Shown: in pieces, positions 27,225-35,540 of the stretch
How the letters are laid out: the number at the start of each line of letters is the position of its first letter
Position numbering within the stretch: the first letter of the stretch is position 1
DNA from: Saccharothrix carnea
GTDB lineage: Bacteria; Actinomycetota; Actinomycetes; Mycobacteriales; Pseudonocardiaceae
Length of the DNA stretch: 64,000 bases
Direction: 5' to 3'
Assembly: GCF_003014735.1 (NCBI RefSeq)
Contig: NZ_PYAX01000003.1
Location: 248,001 to 312,000, forward strand
Program-made: the position numbers and the translations under genes
The notes under the pieces: generated by a model
What the model was told of the DNA's origin: nothing
What the model saw: the letters and a program-made list of their open reading frames with translations, nothing else
Database searches by the model: none

Positions 27225-27872
27225 TCACGCGGGGTCGAACACCCCGGCCAACATCTTCAAGATCACGCCGTCGGCGGTGCGGAGTACCACCGGGCGCTCG
27301 TCGGGTTCGACTCGTTCAGCCAGCTTGAACATCGCGTCGGCGGTCTGGGCGGCCATCCGGAACGTCAACGTGACCGGTGCGTCGCCGCGCACCGCGAAAC
27401 GACTCACGAACAGGTCGCGCAGCCGTTCGGCCATCAGCTCGTACTGGTCGACGGAGGCGTCGAGGCGGTGGCCGTCGAGCAGGTCGCTGAACCGCACCCG
27501 CCCGAAACCGGGGAACTCGACCAGCATCCGCAGGTAGACGCCGACGACCTGCTGCACCGCCTCCCGCCAGTCCTCGGCGAGCCGACCCTCGGTGAACAGC
27601 GTTTCGACCCGACCCAGGTACTCCTCCATGCCGCGCAACGCCAACGCGTGCACAACGGAACGCTTGTCCGGGAAGTATTGGTAGAACGATCCAATTGGCA
27701 CGCCGGCTAGCTCGACGATCCGGGCGGTGGTGATGTCGTCGTAGTCGTAGTCGTTGAGCAGCGTCGCACAGGCATCGACAATCGCGGACACCGTCGCGGC
27801 GCCGCGCTGCTGAACGGGCTGACGACGCATCACCTTGGCTAAGCGGTTTTCGGCGGGATTTTCTGGCACGGG
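27225..27872 (-). CDS. TetR-family transcriptional regulator
   Basis: About 215 aa. N-terminal helix-turn-helix: GAATVSAIVDACATLLNDYD, then TTARIVELAGVPIGSFYQYF, the TetR fingerprint. The C-terminal half is a ligand-binding domain of unknown specificity. The start is uncertain: GTG 27872, GTG 27866 or ATG 27830 are possible and none has a strong Shine-Dalgarno. It lies directly upstream of, and in the same direction as, the flavin disulfide reductase, which is its most likely target. Confidence 0.85.
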   Translation of the reverse strand, partial: PVPENPAENRLAKVMRRQPVQQRGAATVSAIVDACATLLNDYDYDDITTARIVELAGVPIGSFYQYFPDKRSVVHALALRGMEEYLGRVETLFTEGRLAEDWREAVQQVVGVYLRMLVEFPGFGRVRFSDLLDGHRLDASVDQYELMAERLRDLFVSRFAVRGDAPVTLTFRMAAQTADAMFKLAERVEPDERPVVLRTADGVILKMLAGVFDPA

Positions 27873-28032
27873 CACATCTTGATGGATACGGACCGGTAAG
27901 CCCAAACAGGCGATTCCGGAATGTGATGTGAGGTCCGCTCAGCTTTCGGTGTTCTGATTGTTGGGGGGCAAAACTATTTGGCTACCCTCACTGATCCGCC
28001 GTGGCCCGACGCCGATCCCGAAATCCGACCCG

Positions 28033-28719
28033 TCATCGTGATCCGCGCTGCGCCGGGACCGGTTTCGGCAGTTCACCGGGTGTTTCGCCGACCGCGCCGC
28101 CGACCGGCGACCGTTCGGCGGCAGCAACGCCGACGATCGGCGGCCCCGGTCGGCGGCGCGGTGGCCGAGTCACGTAGGGGCCGACCAGCCGGGCCAGCAC
28201 CAGCCCCGGCGCGACCAGCGGCACCACCGCCGACAGGGCCACCGCCGTCGCACCCGCGCGGGCCACGTCCCGAGGGATGACCGCGACCCGGTCCACCACG
28301 AACGCCCGCCGCCCGGTGAGCGACACCAGCCCCATCACCGCGAGGAAGACCGCGAGCGCGAGCAGCGCCCACCGCACCGCGACGTAGCCGACGTCCTCGG
28401 CCGCCGCCATCACCGCGAGCCACCCGACCAACGCCGACGCCTGCCGCCCCGGGCTCGTCATGGCCCACAGCAGACCGCCCGGGACGGCCAGGAAGCCGGT
28501 GCGCCCGTCGAACCAGGCACGCGTCGCCTCGATCCAGCCGGTCGGCAGGCCCGCCCAGCGCACCGGCAGCACGTCCAGCGGGCTCGGCGCGCCGAACGCC
28601 TGGCCGACCACCCACGCCAGCGACCACGTCGAGACGACCGCCGCGAACCCGAGCTGCCACTTCGGCCGGTCCACCGCGATGCGGCACAGCCTCGCCAGCT
28701 CCCGGCGCTTCTCCTTCAC
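28033..28719 (-). CDS. Integral membrane protein, unknown
   Basis: 228 aa with about five hydrophobic segments (QLGFAAVVSTWSLAWVVGQA; then around SALVGWLAVMAAAEDVGYVA, WALLALAVFLAVMGLVSL and TAVALSAVVPLVAPGLVLA). The C-terminal tail after RPPRRRPG is disordered and proline/glycine-rich. No family motif recognised. Starts at ATG 28719; the upstream gene is divergent. Confidence 0.65.
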   Translation of the reverse strand: MKEKRRELARLCRIAVDRPKWQLGFAAVVSTWSLAWVVGQAFGAPSPLDVLPVRWAGLPTGWIEATRAWFDGRTGFLAVPGGLLWAMTSPGRQASALVGWLAVMAAAEDVGYVAVRWALLALAVFLAVMGLVSLTGRRAFVVDRVAVIPRDVARAGATAVALSAVVPLVAPGLVLARLVGPYVTRPPRRRPGPPIVGVAAAERSPVGGAVGETPGELPKPVPAQRGSR

Positions 28720-28921
28720 GGCTCCCAGCGTGCCGGAGCGGTCCGGCCCCGTGATCCCGATTCACCCGCGTGCCTTCGTAGAGCCGCTCATCGGGTGGTC
28801 GGGTCCTCACGCCGCGTACCGCCCACTCTCCTGGGTGATCCGCGCGGCTCACCGCCACCTCGGGGACGCGCAGCCGACATCATGTCCAGCGAACCCACCC
28901 GATCACGTAGAGGAGGCGCTC

Positions 28922-29761
28922 GTGCGCAGGCTGCTACCGGCGTTGCTGGCGGCGTTGTCGATCACCTGGACCACCGGCGCGGCGACCGCCGAGCCGGACG
29001 TCGAGTACGTCGCGCTCGGCGACTCCGCCGCCGCCGGTCCGCTCATCCCGCAGCAGGACCCGGAGGACCCGGGCTGCCTGCGCTCGACGCGCAACTGGCC
29101 GGCCGTGCTGGCGAAGCGGATCGGGGCGCAGTTGGTGGACATGACGTGCTCCGGCGCGGTCACCGAGAACCTGGTCACGCCCCAGGAGACCATCAAGGAC
29201 GCGCACGAGCCCCAGGCCGACGCGCTGAGCCCGGAGACCGACCTGGTCACGCTGACCATCGGCGGCAACGACATCGACCTCGTCCGCACGGCCCTGAGCT
29301 GCGTCAACCTGCTGCCCGAACCGGCGGGCACGTCGTGCCGCGACCGGCTCACCGCCGGCGGCCGGGACCAGCTCGCCGAACGGGTCGACGCCTACGCCGC
29401 CGAGTTCGCCGCCGCCCTCGACCTGATCTCGGCCCGCGCGCCCGGGGCGCGGATCGTGGTCGTCGGCTACGGCACCTACATCCGGCCCGGCGGCTGCTAC
29501 CCCGACCAGCCGATCTGGGCGCGGGACGCCGACTACCTCCAGGGCACCATCCACCGGCTCAACGCGCTGTTCGAGCGGGAAGCGGCCGCGCACGGCGCCG
29601 AGTTCGTGGACATCGCGCCGCCGAGCGTGGGCCGGGACGCGTGCGCGTCGGCGCGGACCAGGTGGTTCGAGGGCGTGTCGGCGAAGGGTCCGGCCGCGCC
29701 GCTGCACCCGAACGCGAACGGCATGGAGGCGATCGGCGGCATCGTCGCCGACCGGTTGTAG
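28922..29761 (+). CDS. Secreted SGNH/GDSL hydrolase
   Basis: 279 aa from GTG 28922, preceded by AGGAGG. A signal peptide (RRLLPALLAALSITWTTGAATA) is followed by block I ALGDSAAAGP (nucleophile Ser), block III GGNDIDL and block V HPNANGMEAIG with the catalytic His. Four-plus cysteines suggest the disulfides seen in Streptomyces-type secreted lipases/esterases. It should hydrolyse esters outside the cell. Monocistronic, ended by a hairpin. Confidence 0.9.
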   Translation: MRRLLPALLAALSITWTTGAATAEPDVEYVALGDSAAAGPLIPQQDPEDPGCLRSTRNWPAVLAKRIGAQLVDMTCSGAVTENLVTPQETIKDAHEPQADALSPETDLVTLTIGGNDIDLVRTALSCVNLLPEPAGTSCRDRLTAGGRDQLAERVDAYAAEFAAALDLISARAPGARIVVVGYGTYIRPGGCYPDQPIWARDADYLQGTIHRLNALFEREAAAHGAEFVDIAPPSVGRDACASARTRWFEGVSAKGPAAPLHPNANGMEAIGGIVADRL

Positions 29762-29781
29762 CCGGGCACCGCGGACCGACC

Positions 29782-29815
29782 AGGCCGCCGTCGAGCACCC
29801 GCTCGGCGGCGGCCT
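29782..29815 (+). terminator. Hairpin after SGNH hydrolase
   Basis: GGCCGCCGtCGAGC pairs with GCTCGgCGGCGGCC (one mismatch) around ACCC, followed by TTCG. It lies 20 nt past the stop. Confidence 0.7.
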
Positions 29816-29891
29816 TCGCACGTCACGGGGTGGGGCAGCGGGCGGTGCGATTGTTCACGCACGGGCGCCAAGAGCGTGTAGTAGATTAGAC

Positions 29892-29916
29892 GTTCTGCGC
29901 AGGACGGGCGCAGAAC
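29892..29916 (+). promoter_or_regulatory. Inverted repeat in the helD leader
   Basis: GTTCTGCGC-N7-GCGCAGAAC, a perfect 9-bp inverted repeat about 75 nt before the helD start. It sits just downstream of a TAGATT sequence that could be a -10 element. Either an operator or an RNA hairpin in the leader. Confidence 0.45.
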
Positions 29917-29988
29917 TCTGCCCGCTAGAAACCGTCAGCCGCAATGCGACACAGGCTGATAAAACACGCTATCCAGAAATGAGGCACG

Positions 29989-32241
29989 TTGTCAAGCCCC
30001 TCCGATGACCTCCGGCTCGCGGAAACCGAGTCGGAGCAGGAATACGTGTCGATGCTGTACGGCAGGCTGGACGACCTCCGCGAACAGAGCTCGAAGCGCC
30101 TGGCCGGGGCGCTGCGGCAAACCGGCGGAACGCACCAGATGCGCTCCGAGCGGGACACCTCGGTGGCCATGTACTCCGACCAGTTGGCGCAGTACAGCGC
30201 GGTGGAGAACGGGTTGTGCTTCGGCCGGCTCGACTTCGACACCGACGACCGGTTCTACATCGGCCGGATCGGCTTGTTCGACGAGGACAAGGAGTACGAG
30301 CCGCTGCTGATGGACTGGCGCGCGCCCGCCGCCCGCCCGTTCTACCTGGCCACCGCCGCCGCCCCGGACGGCGTGCGCCGGCGCAGGCACCTGCGGACCA
30401 AGCAGCGCAAGGTCGTCGGTTTCGACGACGAGGTGCTGGACATCAACTCGGTCGACCCGGCCCGCCCGTCCGAGGGCCTGACCGGTGAGGCCACCCTGCT
30501 GGCCGCGGTGAACGCGAGCCGCACCGGCCAGATGGGCGACATCGTCGCGACCATCCAGGCCGAGCAGGACAAGATCATCCGCACCGAGCTGAACGGCGTG
30601 GTCGTCGTGCAGGGCGGTCCGGGCACGGGCAAGACGGCGGTCGCGCTGCACCGCGCCGCGTACCTGCTCTACACGCACCGGCGGCAGCTGGCCAAGCGCG
30701 GCGTGCTGGTGGTCGGTCCGAACGCGACGTTCCTGCGCTACATCGGGCAGGTGCTGCCGTCGCTGGGCGAGACGGGCGTGCTGCTGTCCACTGTGGGCGA
30801 GCTGTTCCCCGGCCTCACCGCGGTCGGCCGCGAACCCGCCGAGGTGGCCGCGCTCAAGGGCCGCATCGAGATGGCCGACGTGGTGGCGCACGCGATCCGG
30901 GACCGGCAGGAGGCGCCGAGCCTGGTCGAGGTGCCGTTCGACGGTGACGTGCTGCGGCTGGACCGGCGGGCGATCAGCGACGCCCGCGGCCGGGCGCGGC
31001 GCACCAGGCGCCCGCACAACGAGGCGCGGCGCACGTTCCAGCGGGAGATCATCTCCACGCTGGCCTCGCAGGCGGTGTCACGGCTGGGCCGCCACCTGCT
31101 GGACCAGGCCGACATCGACGACATCCGGCGCGAGCTGCGCGAGGACCCCGCCGTGCAGGCCGCGATCGAGAAGCTGTGGCCGACGCTGTCGCCCCAGCGG
31201 CTGCTGGAGGACCTGTACGCGTCGCCGAAGCTGATCGCCAAGGCCACGCCGAAGTTCTCCCCCGCCGAGCGCGAACTGCTGGCCCGTCCGCGCGGCACCG
31301 AGTGGACGCCCGCCGACGTGCCGCTGCTGGACGAGGCGGCGGAACTGCTCGGCGAGGACGACACCGAGGCCAAGGCGCGGGCCGAGCGGCAGCGGCGGCA
31401 GGCGATCGACTACGCCCAGGGCGTGCTGGACATCCTCGACCTGGAGGACGACGCCGACCCGGACATCCTGATGGCGACCGACCTGGTCGACGCCTACCGG
31501 CTGGCCGAGCGGCACGGCGCGGAGCGCTACGAGACGGCGGCCGAGCGCGCGGCGGCGGACCGGACGTGGACGTTCGGGCACGTGATCGTGGACGAGGCTC
31601 AGGAGCTGTCGCCGATGGCGTGGCGGACGCTGATGCGCCGGTGCCCGTCGAAGTCGATGACCGTGGTCGGCGACATCGCGCAGACCGGCGACATCGCGGG
31701 CGCCTCGTCCTGGCACGAGGTGCTGTCGCCGTACGTGATGGACCGCTGGAAGCTCACCGAGCTGACGGTCAACTACCGGACGCCGTCGGAGATCATGGCG
31801 GTGGCGGCGGACGTGCTGGCGTCGGTCGACCCGGACCTGGTGCCGCCGACGTCGGTGCGCGACAGCGGGTTCGCGCCGTGGAGCCTGCGGGTGCCGTCGC
31901 CGGCCGAGGCGCTGCCCCCGGTGGTGGACAAGGAGGTCTCGGCGATCGGGGACGGCAAGCTGGCGGTGATCGTGCCCGCGGCGTCGGTCGCGTCGCTGCG
32001 CGCCACCGTGCCGGGTGCTTCGGACGACCTCGACGCGCAGGTGGTCGTGCTCGGCGTCACGGACGCGAAGGGCCTGGAGTTCGACTCGGTGCTGGTGGTG
32101 GACCCGGCGGGCATCCTGACCGAGTCACCGCGCGGGGCGAGCGACCTGTACGTGGCGCTGACCCGGGCCACGCAACGGCTCGGCGTCGTGCACACCGGCG
32201 ACCTGCCGGAGGTGCTGGGCAGGTTGGCGGCTAACGACTGA
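29989..32241 (+). CDS. helD: HelD-type RNA polymerase-recycling ATPase
   Basis: 750 aa SF1-like protein. The N terminus (about 1-60) is a predicted coiled coil as in HelD secondary-channel arms. Then Walker A GGPGTGKTAVALHR (about 210-223), Walker B VIVDEAQELSPMAW, NYRTPSEIM, VTDAKGLEFDSVLVVDP and YVALTRATQRLGVVHTG. HelD removes RNA polymerase from nucleic acids; actinobacterial class II members (for example HelR) can protect against rifamycins. The start is TTG 29989 with GAGG four bases upstream, a weak start that may keep expression low. Monocistronic. Confidence 0.9.
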   Translation: MSSPSDDLRLAETESEQEYVSMLYGRLDDLREQSSKRLAGALRQTGGTHQMRSERDTSVAMYSDQLAQYSAVENGLCFGRLDFDTDDRFYIGRIGLFDEDKEYEPLLMDWRAPAARPFYLATAAAPDGVRRRRHLRTKQRKVVGFDDEVLDINSVDPARPSEGLTGEATLLAAVNASRTGQMGDIVATIQAEQDKIIRTELNGVVVVQGGPGTGKTAVALHRAAYLLYTHRRQLAKRGVLVVGPNATFLRYIGQVLPSLGETGVLLSTVGELFPGLTAVGREPAEVAALKGRIEMADVVAHAIRDRQEAPSLVEVPFDGDVLRLDRRAISDARGRARRTRRPHNEARRTFQREIISTLASQAVSRLGRHLLDQADIDDIRRELREDPAVQAAIEKLWPTLSPQRLLEDLYASPKLIAKATPKFSPAERELLARPRGTEWTPADVPLLDEAAELLGEDDTEAKARAERQRRQAIDYAQGVLDILDLEDDADPDILMATDLVDAYRLAERHGAERYETAAERAAADRTWTFGHVIVDEAQELSPMAWRTLMRRCPSKSMTVVGDIAQTGDIAGASSWHEVLSPYVMDRWKLTELTVNYRTPSEIMAVAADVLASVDPDLVPPTSVRDSGFAPWSLRVPSPAEALPPVVDKEVSAIGDGKLAVIVPAASVASLRATVPGASDDLDAQVVVLGVTDAKGLEFDSVLVVDPAGILTESPRGASDLYVALTRATQRLGVVHTGDLPEVLGRLAAND

Positions 32242-32569
32242 GGGCGTAACCGAGGGCGGCGGCGGCCAGGCCGGCGGTGAGGCCGGCGGCGACGTTGGCG
32301 AACGCTTGCCCGTGGCGGCCGAGTTCGGTCAGCCGGAGCGTCTCGAAGCTGAACGTGCTGTAGGTGGTGAGGCCGCCGCACAGGCCCGCGCCGACCAGTG
32401 CCCGCAGCTCCGGTGACGCTCCGGCCACGCAGCCGAGGACGAACGAGCCGACGACGTTCACCGCGAAGGTGGCCCAGGGGAACGGGAACGTCCGGCGGAC
32501 CAGCCGCGCGGTCACGTAGCGCAGCGCGGCGCCCACCGCGGCGCCGACGAAGACCAGAGCCACGATCAC
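32231..32569 (-). CDS. crcB: Fluoride channel subunit CrcB/Fluc
   Basis: 112 aa, four transmembrane helices. Signature residues [14 protein letters not shown] and [12 protein letters not shown] (the Phe-box and the sodium-site TTYST) are intact. Fluc channels are dual-topology dimers or paired heterodimers that expel fluoride. The ATG overlaps the stop of the preceding crcB paralogue (ATGA), and the pair likely forms a heterodimer. The 3' end overlaps the convergent helD stop. Confidence 0.92.
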   Translation of the reverse strand: MIVALVFVGAAVGAALRYVTARLVRRTFPFPWATFAVNVVGSFVLGCVAGASPELRALVGAGLCGGLTTYSTFSFETLRLTELGRHGQAFANVAAGLTAGLAAAALGYALSR

Positions 32570-32919
32570 GGCGCCACCCGGCGGGTCACGGCCATCGCGG
32601 CGAAGGTCGCGCCCAGCGCCAGGACCAGCGTCCCGAGCAGGTACGCGAACGCGGTGACGCCGCCCAGCCGCACCGCGTCCAGGGCGTAGCCCGAGAACGT
32701 GGTGAAGCCGCCCAGCACGCCGACGCCGAGGAACGGCCCGGCCAACGGGTGCAGGCGCGGCACGAGGACCATCAGCACACCGATCAGCGCGCAGCCCACG
32801 ACGTTGACCACGAGCGTGCCCCAGGCGCCGGGCACCAACGCCGACAAGCCGTAGCGCGCCACGCCGCCGATGCCGCCACCGAGGGCGACGGCCGCGACGG
32901 TCCGGACCTCAGTGCGCAC
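32566..32919 (-). CDS. crcB: Fluoride channel subunit CrcB/Fluc, second paralogue
   Basis: 117 aa, four transmembrane helices with [28 protein letters not shown] and [12 protein letters not shown]. Start GTG 32919 lies inside the 3' end of the marR gene (11-nt overlap) and has little Shine-Dalgarno of its own, so it is probably translated by coupling. Forms the second half of a CrcB pair. Confidence 0.88.
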   Translation of the reverse strand: MRTEVRTVAAVALGGGIGGVARYGLSALVPGAWGTLVVNVVGCALIGVLMVLVPRLHPLAGPFLGVGVLGGFTTFSGYALDAVRLGGVTAFAYLLGTLVLALGATFAAMAVTRRVAP

Positions 32920-33346
32920 GCAGGTGGTCGACCAGGTGGTCCAGGGCGGCCAGGGCGCGGACCACGTCGGCGCGCTCACCGGGGTCGAGCTTGTCCAGCG
33001 CCGACCCGATGCGCTTCTCGTGCGCCGCTTGCCAGACGGCCAGCTGCTCGTGCCCCTGCGGCGTCACGGAGAGCCGGGCCACGCGGCGGTCGCTGGGGTC
33101 GCCGCCCCGTTCGACCAGGCCGTTCTCGATCAGCTGGCCGACGAGCCCGCTGACCGTGTTCGGCGCCAGCCGCAGCTCGGCCGCGAGGTCGCCCACGCGC
33201 ATCGGCGGACGCTCGGCGAGCGTCTGGAGCAACTCGATCTGCGCCATCGGCAGCGAGTCCCACGGCCATTCCGACCGGATGCTCGTGCGCAGTGCTCGGC
33301 GGAGCCTCGTGACCACGTCGGTGAGCGAGCGTGCCTCGTCTGACAT
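32909..33346 (-). CDS. MarR-family transcriptional regulator
   Basis: 145 aa winged-helix protein: helix-turn-helix in [20 protein letters not shown], wing with [13 protein letters not shown]. First gene of a marR-crcB-crcB operon with overlapping frames, and divergent from an MFS pump. A near-perfect inverted repeat in the 53-bp gap is the obvious operator. The ligand is unknown; fluoride stress is possible, as is a drug exported by the pump. Confidence 0.9.
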   Translation of the reverse strand: MSDEARSLTDVVTRLRRALRTSIRSEWPWDSLPMAQIELLQTLAERPPMRVGDLAAELRLAPNTVSGLVGQLIENGLVERGGDPSDRRVARLSVTPQGHEQLAVWQAAHEKRIGSALDKLDPGERADVVRALAALDHLVDHLRAH

Positions 33347-33369
33347 GCGCGAATGGTACTGGGTCGCGA

Positions 33370-33388
33370 TATGTCGGAGACCGAGATA
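33370..33388. promoter_or_regulatory. Candidate MarR operator in the divergent promoter
   Basis: TATGTCGG-AGA-CCGAGATA, a 19-bp inverted repeat with one mismatch, centrally placed between the divergent marR and MFS starts. Typical size and symmetry for MarR binding. Confidence 0.55.
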
Positions 33389-33399
33389 CTCTGGAGCCG

Positions 33400-34680
33400 A
33401 TGAATCGCTCCCTGCGCTGGTTGGTGGTGGAGTCGCCCCGGCCGCGGCGGGTCGCGACCTGGGCCGGTGCGCCCTGGCTGGCCGTGGCGACGGTGTGCCT
33501 CGGCGCGTTCCTCGGCCAGTTCGACGCGAGCGTCGTCACACTCGCCCTGCCCGCATTGCGGGACGATTTCGACACGTCACCCGAGTGGGTGTCGCTGGCC
33601 TACCTGTTGACGCTGGCCGCGTTCGTCGCGCCGATCGGCAGGTGGTCGGACCGGCGCGGCCGGAAACTCGTCTACCTGTACGGGTTCGTGGTGTTCACCG
33701 GCGCCTCGGTGGCGTGCGCGCTGGCCCGGGACCTGGACGTGCTGATCGCGTTCCGGGTGGTGCAGGCGTTGGGCGCGGCGATGTTGCAGGCCAACAGCGT
33801 GGCGCTGGTGGTGGCGGCCGTGCCGCGGGACCGGGCGCGCCGGGCGTTGGGCGTGCAGGCCACCGCGCAGGCGCTGGGGCTGGCGCTCGGGCCCACGGTC
33901 GGCGGCCTGCTGGTCGAGGCGTTCGGGTGGCAGTGGGTGTTCCTTGTCAACGTGCCGGTCGGCGTCGTCGCCCTGGTCGCGGGCCACTTCCTGTTGCCGC
34001 GCACGCACGAGCGCGGCGCCGGGCGGGTCGACGGTCTCGCCGTGGTGCTGCTGGCCACGGCCACCACCGCGTTGCTGCTGGTGCTGTCCGGTGCGAGCCC
34101 GTTCCTCCTGCTGCTCGCACTGCCCGCGGGCGCCGGGTACGTGTGGCGCGAACCGCTGGTGCGCCGGGTCAAGGGCGGGCTGCTCGGCGCGTCGGGCGGG
34201 TACCTGGTGCTGTTCGGCCCTCTGGTCCTGGTGCCGTTCACGTCCGACCTCGGCCCGTTCGCGACGGGGTTGCTGCTCACCGCGCTGCCGGCCGGGTTCG
34301 CGCTCGGCGCGGCGTTGCCGTGGCAAGTACCTCGGACCGGCGCGGCACTGTCCACAGTGGCCTGCGGCGTGCTCGCCTGGCAGGTTCACCCGGTCGCGCT
34401 GGTCGCGCTGGGCCTCGGGCTCGGCCTCTTCACCCCGGCCAACAACGCGGCCGTGCTCGGTGCACTCCCGCGCGGTGACGCCGGATCGGGTGGCGGGCTG
34501 GTGAACCTCGCGCGGGCGCTCGGCACCGCGTTGGGCGTGGCGGTACCGCTGTTCGTCCACGCGCGGTGGGGACTCAGCGTGGCATTCGGGGTACTGGCCG
34601 TGATCACTTCGCTGCTCGTCTGTACGCCGATCGGGGACAAGCGGCCCCGTTCCCTGCCCCGACCGGAGGAGAATCAGTAA
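33400..34680 (+). CDS. MFS transporter (DHA2-like, 12-14 helices)
   Basis: 426 aa from ATG 33400 (TGGAG three bases upstream). Motif A-like GRWSDRRGRKLVYLYGF after helix 2, and antiporter motif C-like GPTVGGLLVEAFGWQWVF in helix 5 point to proton-driven drug efflux. Starts LGQFDASVVTLALPAL, the D1 motif region. Divergent from marR, sharing the operator, so probably repressed by it. Substrate unknown. Confidence 0.88.
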   Translation: MNRSLRWLVVESPRPRRVATWAGAPWLAVATVCLGAFLGQFDASVVTLALPALRDDFDTSPEWVSLAYLLTLAAFVAPIGRWSDRRGRKLVYLYGFVVFTGASVACALARDLDVLIAFRVVQALGAAMLQANSVALVVAAVPRDRARRALGVQATAQALGLALGPTVGGLLVEAFGWQWVFLVNVPVGVVALVAGHFLLPRTHERGAGRVDGLAVVLLATATTALLLVLSGASPFLLLLALPAGAGYVWREPLVRRVKGGLLGASGGYLVLFGPLVLVPFTSDLGPFATGLLLTALPAGFALGAALPWQVPRTGAALSTVACGVLAWQVHPVALVALGLGLGLFTPANNAAVLGALPRGDAGSGGGLVNLARALGTALGVAVPLFVHARWGLSVAFGVLAVITSLLVCTPIGDKRPRSLPRPEENQ

Positions 34681-34733
34681 TCTCGCCCCGGCGGGGCGAA
34701 GCCCCGGGCCGGCACACACACGGGTGAGGATCA

Positions 34734-35540
34734 GTGGCGGATCGGTTGGGCTGGGTCCCCGACGACGTCGACACCGGGCTGCCCAGCGCCGCACGGCTCT
34801 ACGACTACCTGCTCGGCGGCGGGCACAACTTCGCGGTCGACCGCGAACTCGCCGAGCGGTTCCTCCTCGCCCAGCCCAACGCCCGCACCATCGCCCGCCT
34901 CAACCGCGCGTTCCTGCGCCGGGCCGTGCTGCACCTGGTCGACGCCGGTGTGCGGCAGTTCGTCGACCTCGGCTCGGGCATCCCGACCGTGGGCAACGTG
35001 CACGAGATCGCGCAGCGGGCCACGCCCGGGTCCCGCGTCGTCTACGTGGACTTCGAGGACGTGGCGGTCGCGCACAGCCGGATGATCCTGGCGGACGACG
35101 ACCGGTCGACCATCCTGCAAGAGGACCTGACCGAGCCGGACGCGGTGCTCGCGGGCGTCCGGGACACCGGCCTGATCGACCTCACCGAGCCGGTCGGCGT
35201 GCTCGCCGTGGGGGTGTTCCACTTCGTGCCGCCCGAGCGCGACCCGGCGGGCGTGGTCGCCGCGTACCGCGACGCCGTGCCGCCGGGCAGTCACCTGGCC
35301 CTGTCGCAGTTCACCTCCGACCTGCAACCCGAGGAGATGGCCGGGGTGGTGGCGGTGATGCGCGACAGCGCGAACCCGATGTACCCCCGCACGCACGACG
35401 AGATCACGGCGTTGTTCGACGGCTTCGAGCTGGTCGAGCCCGGGGTGGTACCGCTGCCGCGGTGGCGGCCGGAGGAGGGTGCCGTCGAGGAGGACGCCGA
35501 GCGCGCGGGCATCTTCGCCGGGGTGGGTCGCAAGAGGTGA
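34734..35540 (+). CDS. S-adenosyl-methionine-dependent methyltransferase (DUF574/PF04672)
   Basis: 268 aa. The family N terminus PSAARLYDYLLGGGHNFAVD and the SAM-binding stretch QFVDLGSGIPTVGNVHEIAQ are diagnostic of this actinomycete-expanded family; YVDFEDVAVAHSR corresponds to motif II. Substrates are unknown for nearly all members. GTG 34734. The TGA overlaps the GTG of the next gene (GTGA), implying translational coupling to a GGDEF/EAL-like protein. Confidence 0.92.
   Translation: MADRLGWVPDDVDTGLPSAARLYDYLLGGGHNFAVDRELAERFLLAQPNARTIARLNRAFLRRAVLHLVDAGVRQFVDLGSGIPTVGNVHEIAQRATPGSRVVYVDFEDVAVAHSRMILADDDRSTILQEDLTEPDAVLAGVRDTGLIDLTEPVGVLAVGVFHFVPPERDPAGVVAAYRDAVPPGSHLALSQFTSDLQPEEMAGVVAVMRDSANPMYPRTHDEITALFDGFELVEPGVVPLPRWRPEEGAVEEDAERAGIFAGVGRKR

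Noticed and set aside
27978..28280. 100-residue plus-strand frame
   Set aside because: Antisense shadow of the minus-strand membrane protein and rich in Pro/Arg.
29989..30003. TTGTCAAGCCCC at the helD start as half of a rifamycin-associated element
   Set aside because: No matching GGGGCTTG half was found at the required distance.
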